64,000 bases of DNA from UBA1672 sp050633645 (GCA_050633645.1 JBOEGX010000002.1:124001-188000), one strand, 5' to 3'; shown: positions 42,846 through 53,325, counted from the stretch's first letter. Numbers and translations: made by a program. The notes: generated by a model not told the origin, from the sequence alone.

Positions 42846-45800
42846 TTATTGCACAATCGTCAAATACGGCCCATCCGTCCATAATAATGCGGTGTGAATT
42901 TTATGCTGCGGATATATCTCTTGAATGGAATCTCGATATGCTGCTAATTGCTTGCGATATATTTGCGGTACATCATTCGGATCAATCGGCGGCGGGCGAT
43001 TGGTTTTATAATCAATAATCCATATATCACTCTCCCCAACCACAAGGCGATCAATCTGGCCGCTCACGATACGGTTATCACTCATTAACCCCGTCACCGA
43101 TACCTCGGCCATTGATCCTTTCACAAAGAACGGTGCAAATTCTGGATTCTTCAAAATATCCATCACCTCATCAACAATGCTCATCTGCACAATATCAGAA
43201 AAACCGCTGGCATTTTTCCGCACAAACGACGTGGCGGCATTCGCACGTTTCACCTCATCAAAATCAGGTAAGAACTGCAACAATTTATGCGTAACATTCC
43301 CGCGCTTAAATCGGCTTTCCTGCCCCGCAATCAATGGCGAAGTCACCGCCGCTAATTCATCATCGCTAAGCCGCGACGGAACAAGCGGACGGGGTGGCGT
43401 TTCCTCTTCTGGGGCTAAACTAAATATCCATTCAGGCAACGAATCGTCAAAAACCTTATTCTCACCACGCTTCTTAATTTTATCAGGATCCGCAGTTTGC
43501 GCATTTTCAATCCGCCAGACACCATCGTTAAGCTCAACGCTCCGCGCATCATTCTTCATCACCGATGATAAAATATTATACCAACTATGCTCTTTCTCTT
43601 TTCTGCTGCCTTTATAGCCCGTTATATAAAGGCGGTCTGCTGCTCGCGTCATCGCAACATAAAGCAATCGATAATACTCTTCATCATCCAATGCCTCGCA
43701 TTTCTGATACTGCGCAGCATATTGATCGGGATCATCATCTTTGCGCGCTGAATAAAGCGGAATACCCATCCCCGTCTTATGCGGTAACAATAATCGCCCA
43801 CCCTTTTTCCCCGAAGAACTGAGCATCGTATCAGGCAATATAACAATCGGCGCTTGCAACCCCTTCGAACCATGAACGGTCATAATCCGAACCTGCCCGC
43901 CCTGCTCATCCATCTCGCGCTTAATTTCAATATTATTCTGCTCCGCCCACTGCAAAAACACCTGCAAATGGTCAATTTCATCATATGAGAAATCAAGTGC
44001 CGCATTCATCAACTCTTCAATCGGGTCAAGCGCATCATCCCCAAGACGATAGCGCACCGCCCGCTCTCCCGAATAATCATCGGCGGGGCATGGAGAATTT
44101 AAAACATAAGAGAAAAACTCATACGCCCCCAAATACGCCGCCCGACCCGATAACCGCGCCAAATAATCCCGCGCCTTTGCACGCTTATCATCCGCAACAA
44201 TAACCATATCTTTTGGCGCATCGGGTATAGAGCGCATGCGCCCCGCATCAAAGTTACAAACCTCCTGCCACAAACTTCCCTTGCGCTCATAAGAAACGCT
44301 AAACAGTTCCTCCTCGCTCCACCCAAAAAACGGAGATTTAAGAACCTCCGCCAAGGTCAAATCATCTTGATGATTAAGGCAAAACCGCGCCAGTGACATA
44401 AGATCTTGAACCGCCAACTGCTCCCCGATCACCATGCGATCTGCACCACTCACAGGGATCTTTCGGGTCTTTAAAGCCCGCACCATCTGCTCAACAAACG
44501 CCCCACGCGACTTCACAAGAATAAGAATATCACCCGCCTGAACACTACGCCCATAGGCGGGAAGAACTTCATTACGATCCAACCAGTTTTGAATATTATC
44601 GGCGATATAAGCCGCCGCCTGCGATGATCCACTTTCTGATGATGATTCATAAACGGGCGGATCCCAAAAATCACGCTGCTCCCTCTTCGGTGTCTCAAAA
44701 TAAGGCCAAAGCTCCACAAGCCCCGCTTGACCCGCGCGAAACGAATCATGGTGAATCACTCCACCACCAACCGCCTTATTAAGCGCAGGATCAGAAAAAA
44801 CCTGATCCACCACACTCAAAACACTTTGGGTTGATCTGAACGAAATCTCCAGATTAACTTCCCTGTTCACCCCACCGCCCTGTGTTATTTTCTCATCCAA
44901 CACACGTTGCATACGCTTAAACTCATCCGGCGCGGCGCGTTGAAAACTATAAATCGATTGCTTAATATCCCCCACGGTAAACGATGTTCGCAAAACATCA
45001 TCTCGCGCGCCAAACCCATCGAAAAACTCCTGACACAGCGCCTCAATAATCTGCCATTGCTCGGGGTTCGTATCCTGCGCCTCATCCACCAAAATATGAT
45101 CCAACCCCTGATCCATTTTATACATCACCCATGACGGGATAAGCGCCTGATCCGCTGACTCTAACGAAGAAAAAACCTGCGACTCCCCCTGTAACAACGC
45201 CATCGTGCGCATAATCAAATCATCAAAATCCACGCCGCCTTGCGCTTGTTTCAATGCACTATAACGATCCGAAATTGCACCACCCAACGCCAACGCATCC
45301 CGCGTAAGAGCGGCAGATTTCATGCGCTTCACCTGATCTACCGCGCGCAAAATGCGCTCCCCTTCACGCTCCAAAATATCACGACAATCTGGCAGAATTT
45401 TCTTTGTATCATCAGTTGGATACCCCTTAGGACTCCGCATATCGTCATTCTTGGTCAAAAATGCCAATTTATAATCAGAAAATCCTGCTATTCTTGCACT
45501 CGCATCTTTATTAAGCCAATCAATAATTGTTTGTGCGTGACCTGCTTCGGTTTTCTTTCCTTGCAGCATCGCATCCGCCGCCAACTTTAAATCTGCCGCA
45601 TTAAACGCACCATCCGCAGCAAAGGCGCGATATACATCATCAACTGCCATATTCTGCGGCACGTCATAAAAATCACAAAGCGCAGCATAAATCCCTTCAA
45701 TACTACTATATCGTTTAATCATCCTCGAAATCTGTAGCTTTTCCGCGCACACATCCTTAATCAAATACTCAAACGCCTCCTCATGAAGCTCCTGCGCAAG

Positions 45801-46412
45801 ATTATGCAACGCAACTGAAAGCGCAGACCCTGCATTCTCATCCCGCAACGCCTCTTCCAAAACATCGCCCTGCGCACGTTTCATAAGCCTTGCTGCCGCG
45901 CCCTCCTCCATAATTTTAAAACCAGGCGTTAAATCCGCCTCAACAGGAAATCGTCCAAGAACAGACTGACAGAACGAATGAATCGTCATAATTTGCAATC
46001 CACCCGCGCAATCAATCACATCGGCAAATAAACGCTGCGCCGCACTTAACTGTTCATCACTGGGCGGTTGCCCCAATAAATCATCAAGGATTTTACGCAA
46101 CGACTTATTCTCATCCGCATGATCCACATCCATCATCGCCCATTCGGCAAGCTTCTCCGTAATCCGAAGCGCCATCTCATTCGCCGCCGCCTTGGTAAAG
46201 GTCAAACATAAAATACGGCTCGGCAAGCTTGCGGGCCTCCCATCATCGCGCGGCAATAACAACCGCAACACACGATCCGTCAAAACCTTGGTTTTCCCCG
46301 TCCCTGCCGATGCCCCAACCCATATGGATTCATCAGGATTTGACGCGGCGCGTTGAAGCACATTCGGGTCATTGATCTTATTCTGCGCACCTTGCGCTAT
46401 ATTCAATCCCAT
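42846..46412 (-). CDS. addA: Helicase-nuclease subunit AddA
   Basis: AddA is the UvrD-like motor and nuclease subunit of the AddAB complex, which resects double-strand breaks up to Chi-type signals for RecA. The 1188-residue protein has Walker A VGASAGTGKTKVL (about 35), DEAQDTNPEQW, FTVGDIKQSIYSFQRA, SFRST and VMTVHGSKGLQAPIV-like motifs, RLLYVAMTRAADRL, and the C-terminal nuclease motif with SGQIDRLVV and IIDYKTN. The length is typical of alphaproteobacterial AddA. Its start overlaps the end of addB by 10 nt. Confidence 0.96.
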   Translation of the reverse strand: MGLNIAQGAQNKINDPNVLQRAASNPDESIWVGASAGTGKTKVLTDRVLRLLLPRDDGRPASLPSRILCLTFTKAAANEMALRITEKLAEWAMMDVDHADENKSLRKILDDLLGQPPSDEQLSAAQRLFADVIDCAGGLQIMTIHSFCQSVLGRFPVEADLTPGFKIMEEGAAARLMKRAQGDVLEEALRDENAGSALSVALHNLAQELHEEAFEYLIKDVCAEKLQISRMIKRYSSIEGIYAALCDFYDVPQNMAVDDVYRAFAADGAFNAADLKLAADAMLQGKKTEAGHAQTIIDWLNKDASARIAGFSDYKLAFLTKNDDMRSPKGYPTDDTKKILPDCRDILEREGERILRAVDQVKRMKSAALTRDALALGGAISDRYSALKQAQGGVDFDDLIMRTMALLQGESQVFSSLESADQALIPSWVMYKMDQGLDHILVDEAQDTNPEQWQIIEALCQEFFDGFGARDDVLRTSFTVGDIKQSIYSFQRAAPDEFKRMQRVLDEKITQGGGVNREVNLEISFRSTQSVLSVVDQVFSDPALNKAVGGGVIHHDSFRAGQAGLVELWPYFETPKREQRDFWDPPVYESSSESGSSQAAAYIADNIQNWLDRNEVLPAYGRSVQAGDILILVKSRGAFVEQMVRALKTRKIPVSGADRMVIGEQLAVQDLMSLARFCLNHQDDLTLAEVLKSPFFGWSEEELFSVSYERKGSLWQEVCNFDAGRMRSIPDAPKDMVIVADDKRAKARDYLARLSGRAAYLGAYEFFSYVLNSPCPADDYSGERAVRYRLGDDALDPIEELMNAALDFSYDEIDHLQVFLQWAEQNNIEIKREMDEQGGQVRIMTVHGSKGLQAPIVILPDTMLSSSGKKGGRLLLPHKTGMGIPLYSARKDDDPDQYAAQYQKCEALDDEEYYRLLYVAMTRAADRLYITGYKGSRKEKEHSWYNILSSVMKNDARSVELNDGVWRIENAQTADPDKIKKRGENKVFDDSLPEWIFSLAPEEETPPRPLVPSRLSDDELAAVTSPLIAGQESRFKRGNVTHKLLQFLPDFDEVKRANAATSFVRKNASGFSDIVQMSIVDEVMDILKNPEFAPFFVKGSMAEVSVTGLMSDNRIVSGQIDRLVVGESDIWIIDYKTNRPPPIDPNDVPQIYRKQLAAYRDSIQEIYPQHKIHTALLWTDGPYLTIVQ

Positions 46413-49384
46413 GTACCCTCACTTTCCACATCATCCAACGCCACCCATTCCTTCAAACGCGAAACATGCTCATAATCATTAAATCGCGGAGCATTCGACG
46501 CATCAGGAACACATAAATACGGCGTCTCAGCCTGCCTAAACACGCGAATTAACGCCTTAACACCCTCTAAAACCGTTTCAATCGCCTGATCCAGATCATC
46601 ACTGACCGCCTGCACGTCACCGCCCGCGCCCTTACCATTTAAAATCCAATACCCCATATAGGCCGCACCACCTGCTGGCACTCTCTTTTGCACCATATCC
46701 TTTGGGTCAAATTTAAATCCGCGCCCATTAAACCCACCTTCTTTAAGCATAAGCGCCTCAAGCGGAAGCTGCGGCAATTTACCATCTTTAATTTTTTTGC
46801 CTGATAACGCCCCTGCCCCCGTTTTATAATCAATCAACGCATATCCACCATGCATGCGATCAATACGATCCGCCACGCCATAAACGTTAAACGCTTGCCC
46901 ATCGATATCAATATCAATATTTCCGCGTACCTCACTCGCCGCAAACTTTGCATCTTGCCGCCATTTCGTTTCATGCGCCGCAAACCATTGCGCCACTTGC
47001 ATGAATTTCGGCCACCAAAAATGCAACGCATCAGGATTTTCAATATCTTCATGCAAAACCGAGCGCGCAATTTTTATAAGCTCCCCCTCCGCATCCTCTG
47101 GCATGTCGAACGGATATTGCTCACAAAAACGCTCAATAATTTTATGCGTGATCGTTCCGCGTAATGCTGCATCATTATCTTGCAACAATGGGCGGATTTT
47201 CCGCAAGCGCAACACATAATGCATATAAATCGCATACGGATTCTGCATCCAGCTTTCGAACTTCGTCACCGACACCCCCTTGGGGCGCGTAGACACTGGC
47301 GGCCTTGGCTTTGGCCGATCATAAGGCACAAAATCATCATGGTCATCCATCATCTGCGCCCAATCACAGTAAGGATGCCTCGAGAAATCATCCAATTCCA
47401 TCCCTGTCCCATGCAAAATCGCATCAAGCCGATCCAACCACCGCGCGGGAACAGTTGGACTACCCCCCACTTTTTCTGAGCGAGTCATAACAACTTTTTC
47501 GGCGCAAAACCCCTGCACAAAATCATGCGCCGCCAAACCTGTCGCTTGCTCTATCGCGGGCAGGCCATAAGATTTACGCATCGGGCGTGACATCCATGGG
47601 TCATGACCCGCATCCGCCGGCCATGTCCCCTCATTCAAACTGCCCAATATCACCATATCTGCATCGGCAAGTCGCGCTTCTAACTGCCCCAAAATCAGCA
47701 ACCTCGGATGCACCCCAAAGGCCGAACGCACCGTAACCCCGCGCATCAAAGATGATATAACCGCTTCATAATCCTTCGAGTCTATCCCCTCAAGCAAATC
47801 CGCATGGGCAATAAGATCAGTAAAGAACCGCGCCGCAGCTTCGCCGACATCACCACGCCATAAGACATCTGCGCCCATCTGATCAGGCAAGCATGCTAAA
47901 TTCTCCGCCACCCGAACATGCGCGAGTAACAACGCCTTAAAATCAGCCTGTTGCCCGCAAGAACGTAAATCATCAAGCGCAGCATAAAACCCATCCATAA
48001 ATATGGACAGCTCTTCATTAAAAGACACTCTATCTCGCAGCATTTCATCTGACGTAATCGCCTCTTCTCCGCGCAACACCTCATTTTCCAACACATCAAC
48101 CATTCGCACATAATGAACATCTTCTTGCAAAAACTTGCTGTACGACATTTTAAGTAATGACAGCATCGCCACCGCGTCATAACCACCCAAACCAATCTGA
48201 GAAATGAGAATAAGAAACTTCCCCAATCGGCTATCTGCCAAATTCTGCCCCGCCGAATCATCAACCTCAATGCCCCATTTACGACATTGTGCACTGACCC
48301 GCCGCGCCAAAACCCGATCTGGTGTGACCAAAGCCGTCACATAACGCGCCTTCTCCAATGATTGACGCATAATCAGAGAGATAACCTTTGCCTCCGCCCC
48401 TTGCGTCGCGCAAGAATAATAATCCAAATGCGAAGACATTGCCTTCAAATCTTGAGAGCGCGAAAAATCCTTCCATTGATGCGTCGCCTGCGCGGGCAAC
48501 ATCACCGCACTCACCAAGGCGCGTCGCCCTTGCGCGGCATCAATATCGCTAACTGACGCAACATTTTTGCGCGTGACACCCATCTGCCCTAACAGGCGCT
48601 TCAACATATATTGCGGGTGCGCCGCGCCAACCTCGTCCCATGCTTCATTATCCATCTCAAGATCAAGACCAGGCAAAATCACCTCTCCATGCGGCAAAGA
48701 AGCCACAACGCCCAATAAATCAGAAACCGCAGGGATAGACCCCGTCGCCCCCGCCGCAATCAATGGAAATTCAGGTGGGTGATCACGCCAATATTGCGAC
48801 AAAACACGCAACAAAATATTGCGCCGCTCCGCCGCATCGATCAAACCTTCTGCCGCCAAAATTTTCGGCCAGTTCTCAGATATAATTTTCAAAAACTCAA
48901 TCGTCACCTGCCAATGCGCAGAAAAATCATCAGGAACGATCTTATGCAAATCAGAAAAATCCAGCCCCTCGACAATCACCTGATCAATAAACCGCGCAAG
49001 CGCCGCCGCCAATGCAAGCGCATGATCTGCACCTTGCGCAAAATCCGGAACTTTCCGTATAAGCCGCGCAAGCATCAACTGCCGCTTCATCGGTGACACG
49101 GCCTCAGGCACATCAAGAAAGCCGCCCGCATTCCCGAACATAAGCAAGGATAAATCTTCCTCATCCACATCACCAATCGGGCTCATCTGCGGCAACAACA
49201 TCGGCTTGCCATCATTCAAATCCAAAAATGCCTCACGCAAAATACGACAAGCCCGCCGCGTAGGCAGCAAGACCCGATACGTTGTCAGGCTTTGCCCGCT
49301 CTCTTTGGCGCTATCCATCAAATATTGCGCCAAAGTCTTGGAAAATGGCAATCCTGCGGGAATATTTAGAACATTATGCTGCAC
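46403..49384 (-). CDS. addB: Helicase-nuclease subunit AddB
   Basis: The 993-residue protein is the alphaproteobacterial AddB. It has a degenerate UvrD-like N-terminal half (VLLPTRRACRILREAFLDL, LPQMSPIGDVDEEDL) and a C-terminal RecB-like nuclease with RGTITHKIIERFCEQYP and IDRMHGGYALIDYKTGAG. With AddA it unwinds and cuts DNA ends and helps recognise the Chi-like site. The overlap with murU (1 nt at 49384) and with addA fits a single tsaE-murU-addB-addA transcript. Confidence 0.94.
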   Translation of the reverse strand: MQHNVLNIPAGLPFSKTLAQYLMDSAKESGQSLTTYRVLLPTRRACRILREAFLDLNDGKPMLLPQMSPIGDVDEEDLSLLMFGNAGGFLDVPEAVSPMKRQLMLARLIRKVPDFAQGADHALALAAALARFIDQVIVEGLDFSDLHKIVPDDFSAHWQVTIEFLKIISENWPKILAAEGLIDAAERRNILLRVLSQYWRDHPPEFPLIAAGATGSIPAVSDLLGVVASLPHGEVILPGLDLEMDNEAWDEVGAAHPQYMLKRLLGQMGVTRKNVASVSDIDAAQGRRALVSAVMLPAQATHQWKDFSRSQDLKAMSSHLDYYSCATQGAEAKVISLIMRQSLEKARYVTALVTPDRVLARRVSAQCRKWGIEVDDSAGQNLADSRLGKFLILISQIGLGGYDAVAMLSLLKMSYSKFLQEDVHYVRMVDVLENEVLRGEEAITSDEMLRDRVSFNEELSIFMDGFYAALDDLRSCGQQADFKALLLAHVRVAENLACLPDQMGADVLWRGDVGEAAARFFTDLIAHADLLEGIDSKDYEAVISSLMRGVTVRSAFGVHPRLLILGQLEARLADADMVILGSLNEGTWPADAGHDPWMSRPMRKSYGLPAIEQATGLAAHDFVQGFCAEKVVMTRSEKVGGSPTVPARWLDRLDAILHGTGMELDDFSRHPYCDWAQMMDDHDDFVPYDRPKPRPPVSTRPKGVSVTKFESWMQNPYAIYMHYVLRLRKIRPLLQDNDAALRGTITHKIIERFCEQYPFDMPEDAEGELIKIARSVLHEDIENPDALHFWWPKFMQVAQWFAAHETKWRQDAKFAASEVRGNIDIDIDGQAFNVYGVADRIDRMHGGYALIDYKTGAGALSGKKIKDGKLPQLPLEALMLKEGGFNGRGFKFDPKDMVQKRVPAGGAAYMGYWILNGKGAGGDVQAVSDDLDQAIETVLEGVKALIRVFRQAETPYLCVPDASNAPRFNDYEHVSRLKEWVALDDVESEGTWD

Positions 49385-50106
49385 TATTTCGCCCTCCGAA
49401 CATGCATATCAACCGCTTTCAAATCTTCAGGCGTGCTGATATGATGCCAAATGCTGCGCGTTTCTATTGCAAAATACCGGCAGGCCTTTTCACACCCATC
49501 CATAATCGGTAACACAGAAAACGCCCCCTTTGGCGCTCCATCATAAATATGTGCAGAATTAATACGGATATTCGTCCACATATACGCGCCCGTTTTCTCA
49601 AGACTGCGGCGCACTTTGCCATCTGCCTCAATATCATAATCGCCAACGCCGCACGTTAAACTCATATCCTCCGCGCTTTGCATCCACGTCAAAACATCCA
49701 TTTTATCTGCGTCCCACGCATTCGCCAAAGCCTCAAGCACAGAGACAGAGCCATCTTCCCAAAACGCATCCCCCGCAATCACGTAAAATGGCTGCCCATC
49801 GAAATGCGGTAAAGCCTTCACAATGCCACCGCCCGTATCAAGAACAACATTTTCATACGATATAACAATATTCATATCAGGGTATAACGCCTGATAATCC
49901 GTCATATGTTGCGCCAATAGATCCGCCATATAATGCGTATTCACCACCACATAGCGCACATCAATGGCGCGCAATTTATCAAGGATATGCCAAATAATGC
50001 TGCGCCCGCTAATCTCCACCATTGGCTTCGGGCGTTCATTGGTTAATGGGCGCATCCGCGTACCCAACCCCGCCGCAAGAATAAAGGCTTTATTCGGTTT
50101 ATTCAT
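49384..50106 (-). CDS. murU: Nucleotidyltransferase, MurU-like
   Basis: The 240-residue protein is a sugar-phosphate nucleotidyltransferase with FILAAGLGTRMRPLTNERPKPMVEI, the uridylyl-binding GxGTRMRP loop and the VVNTHYMADLL segment. MurU joins UTP and MurNAc 1-phosphate to give UDP-MurNAc in peptidoglycan recycling. Its usual partner gene amgK, which makes MurNAc 1-phosphate and normally lies between tsaE and murU, is absent here; tsaE overlaps murU by 8 nt. The substrate could therefore differ. Confidence 0.85.
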   Translation of the reverse strand: MNKPNKAFILAAGLGTRMRPLTNERPKPMVEISGRSIIWHILDKLRAIDVRYVVVNTHYMADLLAQHMTDYQALYPDMNIVISYENVVLDTGGGIVKALPHFDGQPFYVIAGDAFWEDGSVSVLEALANAWDADKMDVLTWMQSAEDMSLTCGVGDYDIEADGKVRRSLEKTGAYMWTNIRINSAHIYDGAPKGAFSVLPIMDGCEKACRYFAIETRSIWHHISTPEDLKAVDMHVRRAK

Positions 50107-50539
50107 GATAGATCACCTCAATTTTACGGGCATCTGGCGCTCCGCTCACGGGTGATATACTCACCTCAATACACCGCGCGGGGGTAAGGCCGCCCAATCG
50201 CTCTGGCCACTCAATCAAAGAAATCCCACCATCCATCGCCTCTTCCCAGCCAATCTCATAAATTTCCGACTGATCCGATAGGCGATATAAATCAAAATGC
50301 CAAATATCCGCCAATAGCGCGTCATATTGCTGCACCAATGTAAAGGTCGGGCTAGGAACTTCCAACGCATCATCCTCACATAGGCTGCGAATTACAGCGC
50401 GTGAAAAAACGCTTTTTCCCATTCCCAAATCGCCACGCAACAAAACCACATCACCAGCGCACAGAGAATCAGCAACCCCCTGGGCAAATCCAATCGTTTC
50501 CGCCTCTCTTTGCGTTGTAATTTGAACATTTTCTCTCAT
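50099..50539 (-). CDS. tsaE: tRNA t6A-modification ATPase TsaE
   Basis: TsaE is the ATPase that stimulates the TsaBD complex in making threonylcarbamoyladenosine at A37 of ANN-decoding tRNAs. The 146-residue protein has the Walker A RGDLGMGKSVFSRAVI (Met in the middle where Ala is usual), SPTFTLVQQY and DLYRLSDQSEIYEIGWEEAM, then the IEWPERLG segment. The length is standard. It overlaps murU by 8 nt and is divergent from the secreted protein at 50600. divL lies next along the minus strand. Confidence 0.94.
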   Translation of the reverse strand: MRENVQITTQREAETIGFAQGVADSLCAGDVVLLRGDLGMGKSVFSRAVIRSLCEDDALEVPSPTFTLVQQYDALLADIWHFDLYRLSDQSEIYEIGWEEAMDGGISLIEWPERLGGLTPARCIEVSISPVSGAPDARKIEVIYHE

Positions 50540-50599
50540 GCCAATAGTTATATCGCGAAAGCCCCTTGGTGAAAAGCGCGCAATACGGTAAAATAAAGC

Positions 50600-51010
50600 A
50601 TGAGATATTTTCTGAGCATCGCAACCCTACTTATGATCGCCCTGCCCGCTATGGCGCAGGAAATCACGCCACAACCCATATGCTTCACAGTCAGAAACGA
50701 GGCTCCGTACAAGGCCTACGGTCAAATCGCGACAAATTACTACACCACCACCGACGGCACAAAAGCAAGGCACACTGGCACATTTCGCCTTGAAACAAGC
50801 GGCACAACAGACACCGAAACAGGAAACCTCAAAGACCGAAGTGAATTTTGCGTCTCTGGCCCATTTTACCCAGGAAGACAAATAGAACTAACCCTACGCA
50901 CGCTCATCCCTGTTTTTTCATGCAAAACCAATATCGAAATGGGTGAAATCGTCATTCACGGAAAATTTAATGACGATGGAAGCACAAAAACTTGGGCAAC
51001 TTGCTATTAA
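50600..51010 (+). CDS. Hypothetical secreted protein
   Basis: The 136-residue protein has a Sec signal peptide (MRYFLSIATLLMIALPAMAQ, cut after AMA). A small mature domain follows, with strand-like segments and cysteines at about residues 28, 84, 106 and 135, which could form two disulfides. No enzyme motif is present. It is a short plus-strand gene between tsaE and divL, and its 3' end overlaps divL by 4 nt. The function is unknown; similar short periplasmic proteins occur in alphaproteobacteria. Confidence 0.65.
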   Translation: MRYFLSIATLLMIALPAMAQEITPQPICFTVRNEAPYKAYGQIATNYYTTTDGTKARHTGTFRLETSGTTDTETGNLKDRSEFCVSGPFYPGRQIELTLRTLIPVFSCKTNIEMGEIVIHGKFNDDGSTKTWATCY

Positions 51011-53325
51011 TCCGCTGTCTTAGGCGCCATAGACAAACGCGGAAAACATAAAGTCACACTTGTTCCCGTACCTTCCGTAGAATCTAGATCAAACGTACCC
51101 CCATGTAAATTCACAATATTTTGCACCAGCGTAAGACCAAGCCCCGCTCCGCGCTCCGCCTGTTCTTTCCCTGTTCGCTCAAACGGCTCCAAGACCCGTT
51201 CTTGATCCTCTTTTGCTATACCTGCCCCATTATCCAAAACCACGATCTCAATATCATCGCCACGCCGCGCCGCAGAAAGACTAATTTCCCCACCCGGGCT
51301 CGTATGAGAAATTGCATTCCGCACCAAATTAACCACCGCTTGTTTAACCTTTGATGAATCAATCTCCGCTTCGCCAATATTCGCAGGACATTTCAAATTA
51401 ACCTCGATTTGCTCCTTACGTGCCCAATCACAAACCAAATCAAAAATACTCCCCATCATAGCTTTAATCTTGACCTTCTCAATATCAAGACTCATCTGAC
51501 CCGCCTCAATCGTAGACAAATCAAGAATATCATTAATCAGGTTCAAAAGGCGTTCACTTGCCCCATGAATATCACGTGTATATTCTTTCTGTTTATCATT
51601 AAGTTCACCAAAAAACTCTTCACTCAACATCTCATTAAACCCCATAATAGCATTCAATGGAGTCCGAAGCTGATAAGAGACATTCGCCAAGAAATCAAGC
51701 TTAAGTTGCTCCGCGGCTTCCAACGCTTCATTCTTATCTCGAAGCGCCTTTTCAATACGAACCGTATCTGTAACATCAGTGTATGTAACAAGCACGCCAC
51801 CATCAGGCAAAGGCACCGTCGCAAAATCAAAATGAACATCATCATTACGCTCCAAACGCCCCACATTAAGTGCACGATCCAACGCAATCTCAATTTGTTT
51901 TTCCTTAATTAATCCCCATTGTGATTCATCAAAATACGACTGCATCTTTGAAATAACACGTGTCACATGCGGTTCACCACCTAAAACTTCTGGGTCAAAC
52001 CTCCACAACCGTGCAAATGATGGATTCCAAAGCTTCAAGCGCCCATCACCACCATACACGGCAACCCCCTCCGCCAGATTATCCAACGTCTCATTTTGAA
52101 CCGCCACAAGAGTATTATAAGATGACTCAAGCTCCAATCGACTTGTCACATCCTCAAATGTCATCATCAAACCACCAAGCTTATGAGGAATAACAAGCAT
52201 CCGAAGTGCCGATCCATCGGGCAAATACAACATGTCCTCATATGGGTCAATCAGACCCGTAAACATATCGATCCAACTTTTCTTATAAGATTTAAAATCG
52301 GCTTGCTCTGGCAATCGGCGTGTTTCGCGCAATTTCTCCATAACCTCACCAAGCTTAGGCTTAGTATTAAGCCACCCTCCTTCCAATCCCCAAAGCTCTG
52401 AGAAGGATGAATTATAAAACTGCAAGCTATGATCAGCGCCGTAAATCCCAATAGCAGAACGCAGCTCCTCTAACAAAGCCAAATGCGCCGATTGATTATT
52501 GCTCACCTCATCCAATTTATCCTCGAACTCGGTCAAATCCTCAACCATACCAACAGTAATTTTCTTGGCCTTAATCGGTGTCTCAGTAATTTTAAGCAAT
52601 AATCGTTTTCCACTCAAAACCTGATGAGTCTGAACACTTTGCGCGAACCCTTTTTCAAAGGCGGCTTTTGCTAAATCCGCACCAAACAAGATATCTTTCT
52701 CACTCGGCTTTTTCTTACGGCTTGCGGAAACAATTTCTTTTTGCTGCGCAATGATCTCACTGGGCTTTGCGTCAATAACTTTTGCATATGCGACATTACA
52801 CCAAGTAATATGCTGCTTATTATCCCTGATCCAAACAGGGTTGGGAAGCGCGTCAAGGGAATCCTGCAAGCGATCCATCTCTTTTTGTAAAATCGCCTGC
52901 TCTTCAATCATAACTTCGCTCGCAGACTTAAACGCAGTAATATCCTCAAGCCATAAAATATGAAAATGGTCTGCACCCGCAACATCCATCCCACGCGTGC
53001 CAGAAATTTTGAGCGTCCGGTCTTCCGCACGATTTTGCACATTAATGGTAAAGGCAATCCCATTTTGCACCAATCGCACAAATAACCCCTCTAACGCCGC
53101 GCCATCTTCATGCGACAACGCCGCCTGCACATCCGCCAAACTTTGCACCACATCAAGCCCCAACGCATCACAAAACCCTTTGCTGTAAACACATGTGTCA
53201 TCACTCGCCCACCCACAATACTCACCAGGAACAGCTGATAAAAACGCCTCCAGACGCGCCTTTTCTGCGTGTAAAGACCCTGTAAATAACCGCGTAACAT
53301 TTGATAACAAACCCGATTGCGACAT
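51007..53325 (-). CDS. divL: DivL homologue (PAS-domain histidine-kinase-like, Tyr phosphoacceptor)
   Basis: This 772-residue protein has several PAS-like domains (residues about 30-130, 150-250, 275-400, 405-530) followed by a HisKA helix and an HATPase domain. The phosphoacceptor position reads FLANVSYQLRTPLNAI with Tyr551 in place of His. This is the defining feature of Caulobacter DivL (Tyr550, 769 residues), which controls CckA and hence CtrA in cell-cycle polarity. ATP-binding boxes are kept (NLVRNAISHTS, DNGAGIAKED, GAGLGLTLV). No TM segment is evident. Location beside tsaE-murU-addBA-trxA matches the alphaproteobacterial order. Confidence 0.92.
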   Translation of the reverse strand: MSQSGLLSNVTRLFTGSLHAEKARLEAFLSAVPGEYCGWASDDTCVYSKGFCDALGLDVVQSLADVQAALSHEDGAALEGLFVRLVQNGIAFTINVQNRAEDRTLKISGTRGMDVAGADHFHILWLEDITAFKSASEVMIEEQAILQKEMDRLQDSLDALPNPVWIRDNKQHITWCNVAYAKVIDAKPSEIIAQQKEIVSASRKKKPSEKDILFGADLAKAAFEKGFAQSVQTHQVLSGKRLLLKITETPIKAKKITVGMVEDLTEFEDKLDEVSNNQSAHLALLEELRSAIGIYGADHSLQFYNSSFSELWGLEGGWLNTKPKLGEVMEKLRETRRLPEQADFKSYKKSWIDMFTGLIDPYEDMLYLPDGSALRMLVIPHKLGGLMMTFEDVTSRLELESSYNTLVAVQNETLDNLAEGVAVYGGDGRLKLWNPSFARLWRFDPEVLGGEPHVTRVISKMQSYFDESQWGLIKEKQIEIALDRALNVGRLERNDDVHFDFATVPLPDGGVLVTYTDVTDTVRIEKALRDKNEALEAAEQLKLDFLANVSYQLRTPLNAIMGFNEMLSEEFFGELNDKQKEYTRDIHGASERLLNLINDILDLSTIEAGQMSLDIEKVKIKAMMGSIFDLVCDWARKEQIEVNLKCPANIGEAEIDSSKVKQAVVNLVRNAISHTSPGGEISLSAARRGDDIEIVVLDNGAGIAKEDQERVLEPFERTGKEQAERGAGLGLTLVQNIVNLHGGTFDLDSTEGTGTSVTLCFPRLSMAPKTAD

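Noticed and set aside
46850..47164. Plus-strand frames in addA and addB
   Set aside because: Several open frames of 60-146 codons arise from the complementary strand of long conserved genes.
51409..51912. Long plus-strand frame inside divL
   Set aside because: It is antisense to the conserved HisKA and PAS region; the residue mix (Ile, Asn, Lys, Thr) is that of a shadow frame.
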